In this document: in pieces, positions 56,425 to 64,000 of the stretch
Layout of the letters: every line of letters starts with the position of its first letter
Numbering within the stretch: the stretch's first letter is position 1
Assembly: GCF_000717025.1 (NCBI RefSeq)
Contig: NZ_JNXG01000002.1
Span: 310,001-374,000 of the forward strand
From: Streptomyces atroolivaceus
GTDB lineage: Bacteria > Actinomycetota > Actinomycetes > Streptomycetales > Streptomycetaceae
Length of the DNA stretch: 64,000 nt
Reading direction: 5' to 3'
Made by a program: the position numbers and the translations under genes
The notes under the pieces: generated by a model
Databases searched by the model: none
What the model saw: only the letters and a program-made list of their open reading frames with translations
What the model was told of the DNA's origin: nothing

Positions 56425-57924
56425 TCAGTGGACGGGGTGCATGGTGCGCTTGAGCCAGGGAGCGGCGGCGATGACGGCCACACCGGCCGCGACCGCGATA
56501 GCGCCATTGACACCGAAGTAGGCGGGGTTGGAGACCTCGCCGTAGAGCTTCACGATCTGTGCCTGGATGCCGTTGGCGAGGGCCAGCGACAGGAACCACA
56601 GCGCCATCGTCTGGCTGGCGAACGCCTTGGGGGCGAGCTTGGTGGTGGCGGACATGCCGGAGGTCTCCAGCAGGATGTCGCCGAGGCCGAGCAGCAGGTA
56701 GGAGCCGACGATCCACCAGGCGGCCATCCTGTACGTGTCGTCGGCGTGGCCGGAGGTCGGAATGACCATCAGGAGGAACGACAGCCCTCCGAGGATCACA
56801 CCGATGGCGATCTTGTTCGAGGCGTGCGGCTGGCGCGGCCCCATCCGGGCCCAGACGGCGGCCACGACGGGGGCCAGCGCGACCTCGAAGGCGCCCAGCG
56901 CGGAGGCGTACCAGCTCGCCGGGAAGTGGAAGCCGAAGATCTCCGTACGGGCGTTCGTCGATGCGAGCAGCATCATCGTCGAGTACGCCTGGAAGAGGAT
57001 GAAGTTGAAGACGACGGAGGCGAGGAAGAGCACGACGTACGGCCGGAGCCTGCCCCGCTCCTCCGGGGTGACCCGGGGGCTCCTGAACATCACGACGAAG
57101 TACACGACGGGTGCGATCACCGAGACGAGGGTGAGCACGTCGACGAACCGGTCCATCGTGAGCCAGCCGGCCAGGGCCAGGGCCGTCGCCACCAGGGCGG
57201 CCGCGACGACGCCGGCCGCGATGGTCAGCACGGCCCTGCGCATCGGGCCGGGGGCGAGGGCGTACTCCGCCGCGTGCTTTCGCCCGGCCAGGTGACGCCG
57301 GCCCGCGACGTACTGGATCAGGCCCAGCGTCATGCCGACCGCGGCGGCCGAGAAGCCCCAGTGCCAGCTCGCGTGCTCGCCGAGCCATCCGGTGACCAGG
57401 GGGCCGGCGAAGGCGCCGATGTTGATGCCCATGTAGTAGAGCGCGAAGCCGGCGTCGCGGCGCTGGTCCTCCGTGCGGTAGAGCTTGCCGACCATCGAGG
57501 CGACATTGGGCTTGAGTAGACCCGTACCCGCGCTGATCAGGCCCAGGCCCACCCAGGTCATCGTGGCGGTGGGCACGGCCATGGCGTAGTGGCCGCAGGC
57601 GATGAGGATGCCGCCGTAGAGGACGGCACGGTACGAACCGAGGATCCGGTCCGCCAGCCACCCGCCGGCGACGGACACGAGGTAGACGAGGGTTCCGTAG
57701 GCGGCGGACACGGAGGCAGCGGTGCCCGGGTCCATGCCCATGCCGCCGTCGGAGACCTTGTCGGCGAAGAAGAGAACCAGGATGGCCTGCATCCCGAGGA
57801 ACGAGAAACGCTCCCAGACCTCCAGCCCGGACAGGGTCATCAGACCCCGTGGCTGGCCGAAGAAGGCGTGATCGTCTTCGGGCGGTGGCTGGGCCGGTTC
57901 GGTACCGGTCGCGGTGTGGGACAA
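56425..57924 (-). CDS. POT/PTR-family proton-dependent oligopeptide transporter
   Basis: 499 residues if TTG 57924 is the start; AGGAG lies 8 bases upstream and no ATG or GTG is well placed. Twelve to fourteen membrane spans. FFGQPRGLMTLSGLEVWERFSFLGMQAILV holds the ExxERxxYY-like motif of POT proteins (here ERFSF), and GLGLISAGTGLLKPNVASMVGKLY and FALYYMGINIGAFAGPLVTGWLG are PTR2 signatures. It imports di- and tripeptides with protons. Translation of the hydrolase gene follows 9 bp later, which suggests a peptide-use operon. It is divergent from the polyprenyl synthase. Confidence 0.9.
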   Translation of the reverse strand: MSHTATGTEPAQPPPEDDHAFFGQPRGLMTLSGLEVWERFSFLGMQAILVLFFADKVSDGGMGMDPGTAASVSAAYGTLVYLVSVAGGWLADRILGSYRAVLYGGILIACGHYAMAVPTATMTWVGLGLISAGTGLLKPNVASMVGKLYRTEDQRRDAGFALYYMGINIGAFAGPLVTGWLGEHASWHWGFSAAAVGMTLGLIQYVAGRRHLAGRKHAAEYALAPGPMRRAVLTIAAGVVAAALVATALALAGWLTMDRFVDVLTLVSVIAPVVYFVVMFRSPRVTPEERGRLRPYVVLFLASVVFNFILFQAYSTMMLLASTNARTEIFGFHFPASWYASALGAFEVALAPVVAAVWARMGPRQPHASNKIAIGVILGGLSFLLMVIPTSGHADDTYRMAAWWIVGSYLLLGLGDILLETSGMSATTKLAPKAFASQTMALWFLSLALANGIQAQIVKLYGEVSNPAYFGVNGAIAVAAGVAVIAAAPWLKRTMHPVH

Positions 57925-58080
57925 AACGACAACTCCTGATCGTATGAGCTGATGTCGAACATACCGGCGGTGGCGGGAAGGCGCCCACGGTGATCCAAAG
58001 GGGACCGGATACGCTGAGTTGAGTGAGGACAGCGACACATCGACAATCCGTGTGATCGTCAGCAGACAGGAGATCCCCTC

Positions 58081-59091
58081 GTGACCGTCGTCGGGCCGTT
58101 CGGACTGAGCGTGCGGGACCAGGCTCTTGAGGCCGATGTCCAGGCCGGTTTGGCCGCTGTCGAGGCGGGGCTGCTGGATGCCACCAAGAGCGAGGTCCCG
58201 TTCATCACGGAGGCCGCGCAGCACCTCGTCAGCGCGGGGGGCAAGCGCTTCCGGCCGCTCCTGGTGATGCTCGCGTCCCAGTTCGGTGACCCCGACGCGC
58301 CGGGCGTGGTCCCCGCCGCCGTGGTCGTCGAGCTGACGCACCTGGCGACGCTGTACCACGACGACGTGATGGACGAGGCGGACGTACGCCGCGGGGTGGA
58401 GAGCGCCAACACCCGCTGGGGGAACTCCGTGGCCGTGCTGACGGGCGACTTCCTCTTCGCGCGCGCCTCGCACATCCTGGCCGACCTCGGGCCGGAGGCC
58501 GTCCGCATCCAGGCGGAGGCCTTCGAACGCCTGGTCACCGGGCAGATCCTGGAGACCGCGGGCCCGCGCGACGGGCGCGACCCCGTCGACCACTACATGG
58601 ACGTACTGGGCGGCAAGACCGGCTCGCTGGTCGCCGTCTCCGGCCGGTTCGGCGCCCTGATGGCAGGGGCCGACGAGTCGGTCGTCGACATCCTCACCCA
58701 GTACGGCGAACGCCTCGGCATCGCTTTCCAGCTGGCCGACGACGTCCTGGACATCGCCTCCGACTCCCACGAGTCTGGCAAGACGCCCGGCACCGACCTG
58801 CGCGAGGGGATCCCCACCCTGCCGGTGCTCCACCTGCGCGCGCGGGCGGCGGCCGAGGGCCGTCCGGAGGACAAGGAGCTCGTGGAGCTGCTGGACGGCG
58901 ACCTCTCCGACGACGCCCGGCTCGCGGAGGCGCTGCGCGGCCTGCGCGCCCACCCGGCTCTCGAGCAGGCGCGGCGCGACACCGTCCGCTACGCGCAGGA
59001 GGCCCGGGCGACGCTGGCACCGCTGCCCGAGTGCTACGCGAAGGCCGCGCTGGAAGAACTGTGCGACGCCGTGGTGCACCGCGCCGGCTGA
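58081..59091 (+). CDS. Long-chain trans-polyprenyl diphosphate synthase
   Basis: 336 residues from GTG 58081 (AGGAGA upstream). GGKRFRPLLVML, the first aspartate-rich motif DDVMD (94-98), GKTGSL and the second motif DDVLD (220-224) are intact. The residues before the first motif (LATLYH) are those of medium/long-chain (C35-C50) rather than GGPP enzymes, so it may make the nonaprenyl tail of MK-9. It extends FPP/GGPP with IPP in the cytosol. A TACGCT box at 58010-58015 suggests a promoter with a 60-nt leader. It belongs functionally with the mqn, menG and nuo genes although 15 kb away. Confidence 0.9.
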   Translation: MTVVGPFGLSVRDQALEADVQAGLAAVEAGLLDATKSEVPFITEAAQHLVSAGGKRFRPLLVMLASQFGDPDAPGVVPAAVVVELTHLATLYHDDVMDEADVRRGVESANTRWGNSVAVLTGDFLFARASHILADLGPEAVRIQAEAFERLVTGQILETAGPRDGRDPVDHYMDVLGGKTGSLVAVSGRFGALMAGADESVVDILTQYGERLGIAFQLADDVLDIASDSHESGKTPGTDLREGIPTLPVLHLRARAAAEGRPEDKELVELLDGDLSDDARLAEALRGLRAHPALEQARRDTVRYAQEARATLAPLPECYAKAALEELCDAVVHRAG

Positions 59092-59104
59092 CCCGTACGG
59101 GCCC

Positions 59105-59149
59105 GCGGACCGGCAAGGGCTCCGCGGACCCCTAAGGGCTCGGCGGACC
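59105..59149. repeat. Short 19-bp tandem repeat
   Basis: GCGGACC occurs at 59105, 59124 and 59143, with AAGGGCTC between copies. This gives 2.3 units of a 19-mer directly after the polyprenyl synthase stop. It could form overlapping weak hairpins; no known element. Confidence 0.4.
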
Positions 59150-59329
59150 GCGTGGTCCCCGGGTCATCCCGGAGAGGTACGCACAGTTGCTCCCGAGGGC
59201 TGACGCTTGTGTCCGCCCGATTTGGTCAGATGGATAACAACCACTCCTGACCACATCGGGTGAGAATGGCGGCGGGGAGTGGACACGTGCAACGGGATGG
59301 CAGCCGCCGACCACGGAGGTAGAGCACAC

Positions 59330-60556
59330 ATGGCACCGAACGACAGCGCAATGACCAACGGCGAGGCCACGGGCACTGTCGTGGGCCGCCGGAAGGCGGC
59401 ACGCTACATCGTCCCGTTCGCGGTGGCGGGAGTGGCGGCGGCGACGATCGGGCTCGTCCCGGCGCTCGCGGACTCCGGCGACCCCGAGCTGCCGGAGATC
59501 ACCGCCCAGGAGCTCATCGAGAAGATCGCCGCGTCGGACCAGGAGCAGCTCTCCGGCACGGTGAAGGTCACCACGGACCTCGGCATCCCTTCGCTCGGCG
59601 GGCTCGCGGGCTCCTTCGCGCCGGGCGCCGCATCGGGACCGGGGGAGTCCAGTGCGTCCCCCGACGCCAAGCTGATGGAGCTGGCCTCCGGCACGCACAC
59701 GCTGCGGGTCGCGGTCGACGGCCCCGACAAGCAGCGCCTCTCGATCCTCGGCGAGGGCTCCGAGTACAGCCTCGTCCACAACGGGGACGACGTCTGGGGA
59801 TACGACAGCGAGAGCAACGAGGTCTACCACGCGAAGTCCGACGGGAGCGGGAAGGCCGAGGAGCACAAGGCGCCCAAGGGCGTTCCGGCCACTCCGAAGG
59901 AGCTCGCCGAGGAGGCACTCGCCGCAGTCGGCGACACCACCTCCGTCACCGTCGACGGCACGGCGCAGGTGGCGGGACGCGATGCCTACAAGCTGCTGAT
60001 CAAGCCGAAGCAGTCCGGTTCGACGATCGGTTCCGTCACGGTCGCGGTGGACGCCTCGACGGGCGTACCGCTGAAGTTCACCCTGGCCCCGAGCAGTGGC
60101 GGCAAGGCGGCGGTCGACGCCGGCTTCACCGCCGTCGACTTCGCGAAGCCGGACGCCTCCTCCTTCTCCTTCACCCCGCCCAAGGGCGCGAAGGTGACCG
60201 AGGCCGACGAGCTGAAGGACGAGGCGGAGAAGAAGGGTGCGGCGGACAAGGTCCGGAAGGACCTGACCGCACTGGAGGACTTCAAGGGCCTGAACGTCAT
60301 CGGCGAGGGCTGGAACGCCGTCGCCGAGATCGAGGTCCCGGGCGGCGCGGGGCTGCCGGCCCAGGGCTCCGGCGACGTGCCCGCGCAGGCGCAGCAGTTC
60401 ATGGAAGCGCTGGGCGACAAGGTCACCGGCGACTTCGGCTCGGGCACGGTCTTCAAGACGCGCCTGGTCAACGCGCTGCTGACGGACGACGGCAAGGTCT
60501 ACGTCGGCGCGGTCACGAAGGACGCGCTGGTGAAGGCGGCCGACACCGCCAAGTAG
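59330..60556 (+). CDS. Exported LolA-like (MucB/DUF2092-type) protein
   Basis: 408 residues from ATG 59330 (GGAGGT 9 bases upstream). RRKAARYIVPFAVAGVAAATIGLVPALA (20-47) is an uncleaved or cleaved signal with a basic lead. The rest is a curved beta-sheet domain: LSGTVKVTTDLG, THTLRVAVDGPDKQRLSILGEG, SLVHNGDDVWGYDSESNEVYHA and DAYKLLIKPKQSGSTIGSVTVAVDASTG, typical of LolA/LppX-like lipid binders. The C-terminal 80 residues are a variable second domain. Streptomyces has no outer membrane, so it may bind lipid or regulate a sigma factor; function unknown. An ABC exporter follows after a hairpin. Confidence 0.8.
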   Translation: MAPNDSAMTNGEATGTVVGRRKAARYIVPFAVAGVAAATIGLVPALADSGDPELPEITAQELIEKIAASDQEQLSGTVKVTTDLGIPSLGGLAGSFAPGAASGPGESSASPDAKLMELASGTHTLRVAVDGPDKQRLSILGEGSEYSLVHNGDDVWGYDSESNEVYHAKSDGSGKAEEHKAPKGVPATPKELAEEALAAVGDTTSVTVDGTAQVAGRDAYKLLIKPKQSGSTIGSVTVAVDASTGVPLKFTLAPSSGGKAAVDAGFTAVDFAKPDASSFSFTPPKGAKVTEADELKDEAEKKGAADKVRKDLTALEDFKGLNVIGEGWNAVAEIEVPGGAGLPAQGSGDVPAQAQQFMEALGDKVTGDFGSGTVFKTRLVNALLTDDGKVYVGAVTKDALVKAADTAK

Positions 60557-60571
60557 GACGCACCGCACGCC

Positions 60572-60604
60572 CCGCCCCGTCGTACGCTCCGTACGGCGGG
60601 GCGG
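60572..60604 (+). terminator. Stem-loop after the LolA-like gene
   Basis: Arms 60572-60586 and 60590-60604 pair over 15 bp with one G-T wobble around CTC. It lies 16 bp after the stop and separates the gene from the ABC exporter. Confidence 0.7.
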
Positions 60605-60613
60605 TTCGTGCGA

Positions 60614-60738
60614 CAGGGCGGCCCGTGCGGGGCTGATGCTGCGGCGGGCGTGCCAGGGCGGCCCGTGCGAGGGCTGATGGCGTGGCGGGGCGGACACAGG
60701 CGGCAGGACGCGGGCGCCGGACGACGCGGGCGCCGGAC
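60614..60738. repeat. Direct repeats in the ABC-exporter leader
   Basis: CAGGGCGGCCCGTGCG occurs at 60614-60629 and 60654-60669 (40-bp step). GACGCGGGCGCCGGAC is repeated in exact tandem at 60707-60722 and 60723-60738. They fill most of the 160 bp before the exporter start. Confidence 0.65.
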
Positions 60739-60764
60739 ACGGCGGGACGGGACCGGGAGTGCGC

Positions 60765-61751
60765 ATGACCGACACAGTGGCCGCGACGGCGGAGCGGGAG
60801 ACGGGGCCGGGGCCCGGCACCGTGATCGAGACCCGCGGGCTCACCAAGCGCTACCGGGGCGGGCAGCTGGCCGTCGACGGGCTCGACCTCGCCGTCCCCG
60901 CCGGAAGCGTCTTCGGCTTCCTGGGGCCCAACGGCTCCGGCAAGACCACCACGATCCGGATGCTGATGGGGCTCATCGCCCCGACCTCCGGCACCGCACA
61001 CGTCCTGGGCCGCCCCGTGCCGACCGCCGCCCGCACGGTGCTCCCGCAGGTCGGCGCGCTCATCGAGGGGCCCGCGCTGTACGGGTTCCTGACAGGCCGT
61101 GCCAATCTCGTGCGCTTCGACTCCGCCGATCCGACGGCTGATCCGCGCACCCGGCGCGCTCGGGTGGAGAGCGCCCTGGACCGGGTCGGGCTCGCCGGCG
61201 CGGCCGGCAAGAAGGCCAAGGCGTACTCACTCGGGATGAAGCAGCGCCTCGGGCTCGCCGCAGCGCTTCTCCAGCCGCGCAGCCTGCTCGTGCTGGACGA
61301 ACCGACCAACGGCCTCGACCCGCAGGGCATGCGCGAGATCCGCTCGCTCGTACGGGAGCTGGCGGCCGAGGGCACCACCGTCTTCCTCTCCTCCCACCTG
61401 CTCGACGAGATCGAACAGGTCTGTACCCACGCGGCGGTGATGGCCCGCGGCCGGCTCGTCGTCCAGGGCCCGGTCTCCGCGCTCGCCGCGGGCGCCCGTG
61501 GCCGGCTGACCGTGACCACCCCCGACCCCGGTGAAGCGGCCCGCGTCCTCGCCGCACACGGGGCGACCGGCCTGGTGACCGACGGGGACCGGGTGAGCGC
61601 CGAGGCACCGCCGGGCGAGGTGGAACTCGCGGACCTCAACGCCGCCCTGGTGCGCGGTGGAGTCCGCGTACGCGCCTTCGGCGTCGAACGGGCCTCGCTG
61701 GAGGACGCCTTCGTCGCACTCACCGGAGAGGGATTCGATGTCACAGGCTGA
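60765..61751 (+). CDS. ABC transporter ATPase (exporter type)
   Basis: 328 residues from ATG 60765, with GGGAG 5 bases upstream; GTG 60759 is in frame but has no ribosome binding site. Walker A is GPNGSGKTT (54-62), the signature YSLGMKQRLGLAAAL and Walker B LLVLDEPTNGLDP. A C-terminal accessory region (about 235-328) with the GVERASLEDAFVALTG end is typical of the CcmA/DrrA group that drives export of drugs or lipids. The permease start overlaps its end by 14 bp. Confidence 0.92.
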   Translation: MTDTVAATAERETGPGPGTVIETRGLTKRYRGGQLAVDGLDLAVPAGSVFGFLGPNGSGKTTTIRMLMGLIAPTSGTAHVLGRPVPTAARTVLPQVGALIEGPALYGFLTGRANLVRFDSADPTADPRTRRARVESALDRVGLAGAAGKKAKAYSLGMKQRLGLAAALLQPRSLLVLDEPTNGLDPQGMREIRSLVRELAAEGTTVFLSSHLLDEIEQVCTHAAVMARGRLVVQGPVSALAAGARGRLTVTTPDPGEAARVLAAHGATGLVTDGDRVSAEAPPGEVELADLNAALVRGGVRVRAFGVERASLEDAFVALTGEGFDVTG

Positions 61752-62625
61752 ACTCACGGCGGGCCCCGCCGTCCGCGCACCCCGCCGGCTGTGGGCCCTG
61801 GGGATCCTCCGCTCCGAGCTGACCACCACATTCCGCCGGTGGCGCACCGTGGCCCTGCTCGGTGTGCTGGCGGCCGTGCCCGTCCTCATCGGGATCGCCG
61901 TCCGCATCGAGACGGGTGACGGCTCGGAGGGCGGGCCGGGTGGCGGCGGAGGCGGCCCCGCCTTCCTCTCCCAGGTCACCAACAACGGGCTGTTCCTGGT
62001 CTTCGCGGCGCTCTCCGCGACGCTTCCCGTCTTCCTCCCGATGGCCGTCGGCGTCATCGCGGGGGACTCCGTCGCGGGCGAGGCGAGCGGCGGCACCCTG
62101 CGCTACCTGCTGGTCGCGCCGGCGGGCCGCACCCGGTTGCTGCTCGCGAAGTACGCGTCGGTGCTGGTCTTCTGCCTGGTCGCCACCCTGGTCGTGGCGG
62201 TATCGGCGCTCGCGGCCGGGGCCCTGCTCTTCCCCGTCGGGGAGGTCACGACGATCTCGGGGACCCGGATCGGCTTCGGTGAAGGACTTCTGCGGGCCGG
62301 ACTGATCGCGGTCGCCGTGGCGGTGTCCCTCGTCGGCTTCGCGGCACTGGGACTCTTCATCTCGACGCTCACCGACAGCGGGATCGCGGCGATGGCCGCC
62401 ACGGTCGGGGTGCTGATCACCGCGCAGATCCTGGACACCATGCCGCAGCTCGACGGGATCCATCCGTATCTCTTCCCGCACTACTGGCTGTCCTTCACGG
62501 ACCTGCTGCGTGACCCGGTCTACTGGGACGAGATGGTCAGGAACCTGGGCCTGCAGGCGGTGTACGCGGCGGTGTTCGGCTCCGCGGCCTGGGCGCGCTT
62601 CACGACGAAGGACATCAGCGTCTGA
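61738..62625 (+). CDS. ABC transporter permease (ABC-2 type)
   Basis: 295 residues from ATG 61738. Six membrane spans. RSELTTTFRRWRTVALL begins the protein, and GDSVAGEASGGTLRYLLVAPAGRTRLLLAKY is the conserved cytosolic loop of ABC-2 permeases in which TLRxLL precedes the second span. A Gly-rich external loop (about 60-75) follows the first span. It forms an exporter with the preceding ATPase; the substrate is unknown. Confidence 0.9.
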   Translation: MSQAELTAGPAVRAPRRLWALGILRSELTTTFRRWRTVALLGVLAAVPVLIGIAVRIETGDGSEGGPGGGGGGPAFLSQVTNNGLFLVFAALSATLPVFLPMAVGVIAGDSVAGEASGGTLRYLLVAPAGRTRLLLAKYASVLVFCLVATLVVAVSALAAGALLFPVGEVTTISGTRIGFGEGLLRAGLIAVAVAVSLVGFAALGLFISTLTDSGIAAMAATVGVLITAQILDTMPQLDGIHPYLFPHYWLSFTDLLRDPVYWDEMVRNLGLQAVYAAVFGSAAWARFTTKDISV

Positions 62626-62690
62626 GGGGCCCGGGCAAGGACCGTCCGTACCGTCGGCCGGTCGAGCCGTCCCCCGATCGGCTCGTCGCG

Positions 62691-62746
62691 GCACGAACGG
62701 CACGAACGGTGCGCTGCACGGAACGTCACGACACGGTACGTTCCGT
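62691..62746. promoter_or_regulatory. Candidate TetR operator
   Basis: ACGGAACGT (62718-62726) and ACGTTCCGT (62738-62746) are a perfect 9-bp inverted repeat with centres 20 bp apart. Just upstream CACGAACGG is repeated twice in tandem (62691-62708). The site lies about 80 bp before the TetR start. Confidence 0.5.
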
Positions 62747-62811
62747 TTCCAGCCTCGTCATTGTTCGACTTTTGGCGACGACCTGTCAATAAGCGGTGGG
62801 CGGAATCCCCC

Positions 62812-62823
62812 TATGCTCACCGA
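62812..62823 (+). promoter_or_regulatory. Leaderless promoter of the TetR gene
   Basis: TATGCT at 62812-62817 lies 6 bp before ATG 62824, which has no ribosome binding site. Transcription would start on the ATG. Confidence 0.5.
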
Positions 62824-63537
62824 ATGATCACATCGCCGAGTTCCCTGCGCCGCAGCGAGAGGTCACGACGGGCGACGCTGGACGCCGCCCTGGAGCTCTG
62901 TACGGAGAAGGGGTACGGCCGGGTCACCGTCGAGGCGATCGCGGCTCGCGCCGGCGTGAGCAAGAAGACGATCTACCGGTGGTGGCCGTCGAAGGGCGCG
63001 GTGATGCTGGAGGCGTTCGCCGAGGTGTTCGTCGGCTCGACCCCGTTCGTCGACACCGGTGACGTGGCAGCCGATCTGCGCTCGCACATCAACGGCGCGG
63101 TGAGGCTGGTCTCCACGCCGCCCTACGGTCCGGCCTACGCGGGGATCCTGTCGGAGATGCATCACGACGACGACCTCGCGCGTGCCGTACTCGAACAGCT
63201 GGTCCAGCCCCGCGTCGCGGCCGCCGTCGGACGCCTGCGGCGCGCCCAGGAGCAGGGGCAGATCCCGGCGGGCGCCGACCTGCCGCTCGCGGTGGAGCTG
63301 CTCTACGGCCCCGTCTACTACCGCCATGTGCTGCGGAAGCCGGCCCAGGACGAGGCCACGGTCGCCGCGCTGGTGTCCCATGTCCTGCGGTCCCTGGCCG
63401 CCGGCGACGACAGCGCTCCGACGGCCGGCGGGAGCGGCACCCCCGCCGGGGGCGGCGGCGCGGCACCGGGCGGGCCCCCCGCCGGGGGTGGCGGCGCGGT
63501 GCCGGGCGACGCCCCCGCCGCGGGGCGCGTCAGCTGA
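62824..63537 (+). CDS. TetR-family regulator with Gly/Pro-repeat tail
   Basis: 237 residues from ATG 62824. The helix-turn-helix (about 8-57) is RSRRATLDAALELCTEKGYGRVTVEAIAARAGVSKKTIYRWW. The ligand domain (about 65-195), with SEMHHDDDLARAVLEQLVQPR and ELLYGPVYYRHVL, resembles the TetR_C_16/AcrR-like group. The last 35 residues are a low-complexity tail, GGSGTPAGGGG-type, made by imperfect 30-45 bp duplications, and are absent from relatives. Its target may be the flavodoxin gene it overlaps tail-to-tail by 8 bp, or itself through the inverted repeat upstream. Confidence 0.88.
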   Translation: MITSPSSLRRSERSRRATLDAALELCTEKGYGRVTVEAIAARAGVSKKTIYRWWPSKGAVMLEAFAEVFVGSTPFVDTGDVAADLRSHINGAVRLVSTPPYGPAYAGILSEMHHDDDLARAVLEQLVQPRVAAAVGRLRRAQEQGQIPAGADLPLAVELLYGPVYYRHVLRKPAQDEATVAALVSHVLRSLAAGDDSAPTAGGSGTPAGGGGAAPGGPPAGGGGAVPGDAPAAGRVS

Positions 63538-64000
63538 AGAACTCCTTCGCCCTGGCCGTGGCGCCGGTGTCGGACAGCACGTCGCCGGGCTTGCTGCCGT
63601 TGCCCAGAAGTACCCCGCCCCACCGCATCCCCAGGTAGCGCGCCGAATTCCGCAGGGTTCCGACGAGGGGCTCGGCGACCGCCGGGTCGGCGTCCGCGAG
63701 CGCGGTGACACCCCACAGGGTCTTTCCGGCCATCCGCCGCTGGAAGTCGGTCCCGGGCGTCTCCAGCCAGCCCGACCAGTGGTCCAGGTACCGCTTGGCG
63801 GAGGTGGAGACCGCGTACCAGTACAGCGGTGAGGCGACGACCACGTCGGTGGCGGCGAGCGTCGCTTCCAGCAGGGTCGCGGCATGCCCCGTGGGGGCGG
63901 TGTGGCCGTCCGTGTGCCGCCGGTCCTCGAAGTCGGGCAGCGGGAGCTCCCGCAGGTCCAGCCACCGCTGTTCCGTGCCGGCCGGAAGCTGTTCGGCCGC
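63530..64000 (-). CDS. Flavodoxin-fold NAD(P)H-dependent FMN oxidoreductase (5' end missing)
   Basis: 156 residues are visible; the frame is open to the window edge, so the N-terminal FMN phosphate loop is outside. Seen here: LRELPLPDFEDRRHTDG, TDVVVASPLYWYAVSTSAKRYLDHW (the central strand and FMN-binding loop of NADPH-dependent FMN reductases) and GKTLWGVTALADADPA. It should reduce FMN or quinones in the cytosol. Its 3' end overlaps the TetR gene by 8 bp in convergent orientation. Confidence 0.85.
   Translation of the reverse strand, partial: AAEQLPAGTEQRWLDLRELPLPDFEDRRHTDGHTAPTGHAATLLEATLAATDVVVASPLYWYAVSTSAKRYLDHWSGWLETPGTDFQRRMAGKTLWGVTALADADPAVAEPLVGTLRNSARYLGMRWGGVLLGNGSKPGDVLSDTGATARAKEFFS

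Overview
The window is high-GC actinobacterial chromosome, almost certainly Streptomyces or a very close relative. The evidence is the strong GC3 codon bias, many GTG starts and leaderless TAnnnT-type promoters, an AfsK/AfsR/AfsS regulatory locus, the futalosine route to menaquinone, and a 14-gene nuoA-N operon with long actinobacterial tails on NuoE, NuoG and NuoH. I saw no rRNA, tRNA, CRISPR array, insertion sequence or phage gene. It reads as conserved core chromosome with a few accessory genes.

Layout. 1-4.6 kb: end of an unknown gene, an FMO-like flavoprotein, pspAB-htpX (membrane stress), a PdxH-type oxidase and a TetR regulator. 4.7-13.4 kb: the antibiotic/development regulatory locus, with a kbpA-like VOC protein, the kinase afsK, two envelope proteins, a 52-codon afsS and the large regulator afsR. 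A compact DnaA-box group lies just upstream of kbpA. 13.7-22 kb: a cold-shock gene, then menaquinone genes (mqnA, mqnC, menG, a geranylgeranyl-reductase/MenJ-like gene) mixed with a second Ser/Thr kinase, a degenerate amidohydrolase, a DUF3152 putative metalloprotease and a GNAT enzyme. 23-25.6 kb: an MptB-like mannosyltransferase and an NlpC/P60 hydrolase. 25.6-26.6 kb: a 1.08 kb regulatory interval with a good candidate Rex operator. 26.6-42.7 kb: nuoA to nuoN, tightly overlapped and closed by a strong hairpin. 42.8-45.4 kb: recQ and a Uma2-fold gene.

45.5-52.2 kb holds the most unusual locus: on the minus strand a GntR/UTRA regulator, a two-cluster ferredoxin, a lipoprotein with a sulfonate-type binding domain plus an apparent NosL-like domain, an ABC permease and ATPase, and an adenylylsulfate-reductase-alpha-like flavoprotein fused to about eight HEAT repeats. 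I read it as an uncharacterised organosulfur (or related small anion) uptake and redox system. 52.3-58 kb: a GOLPH3-like protein with fumarylacetoacetase, then a CocE-type hydrolase with a POT peptide transporter. 58-64 kb: a long-chain polyprenyl diphosphate synthase (probable menaquinone side-chain enzyme), a LolA-like exported protein, an ABC exporter pair, a TetR regulator and a flavodoxin-fold protein cut by the window edge.

Together, mqnA/mqnC make and close the naphthoquinone precursor, the polyprenyl synthase supplies the tail, MenG methylates the ring and the GGR/MenJ-like enzyme saturates part of the tail. The product is the electron acceptor of the NADH dehydrogenase encoded alongside. 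The afs locus next to it is a phosphorylation-controlled regulator of secondary metabolism. Family names come from recognition of the translated sequences and remembered literature; no database search was run.
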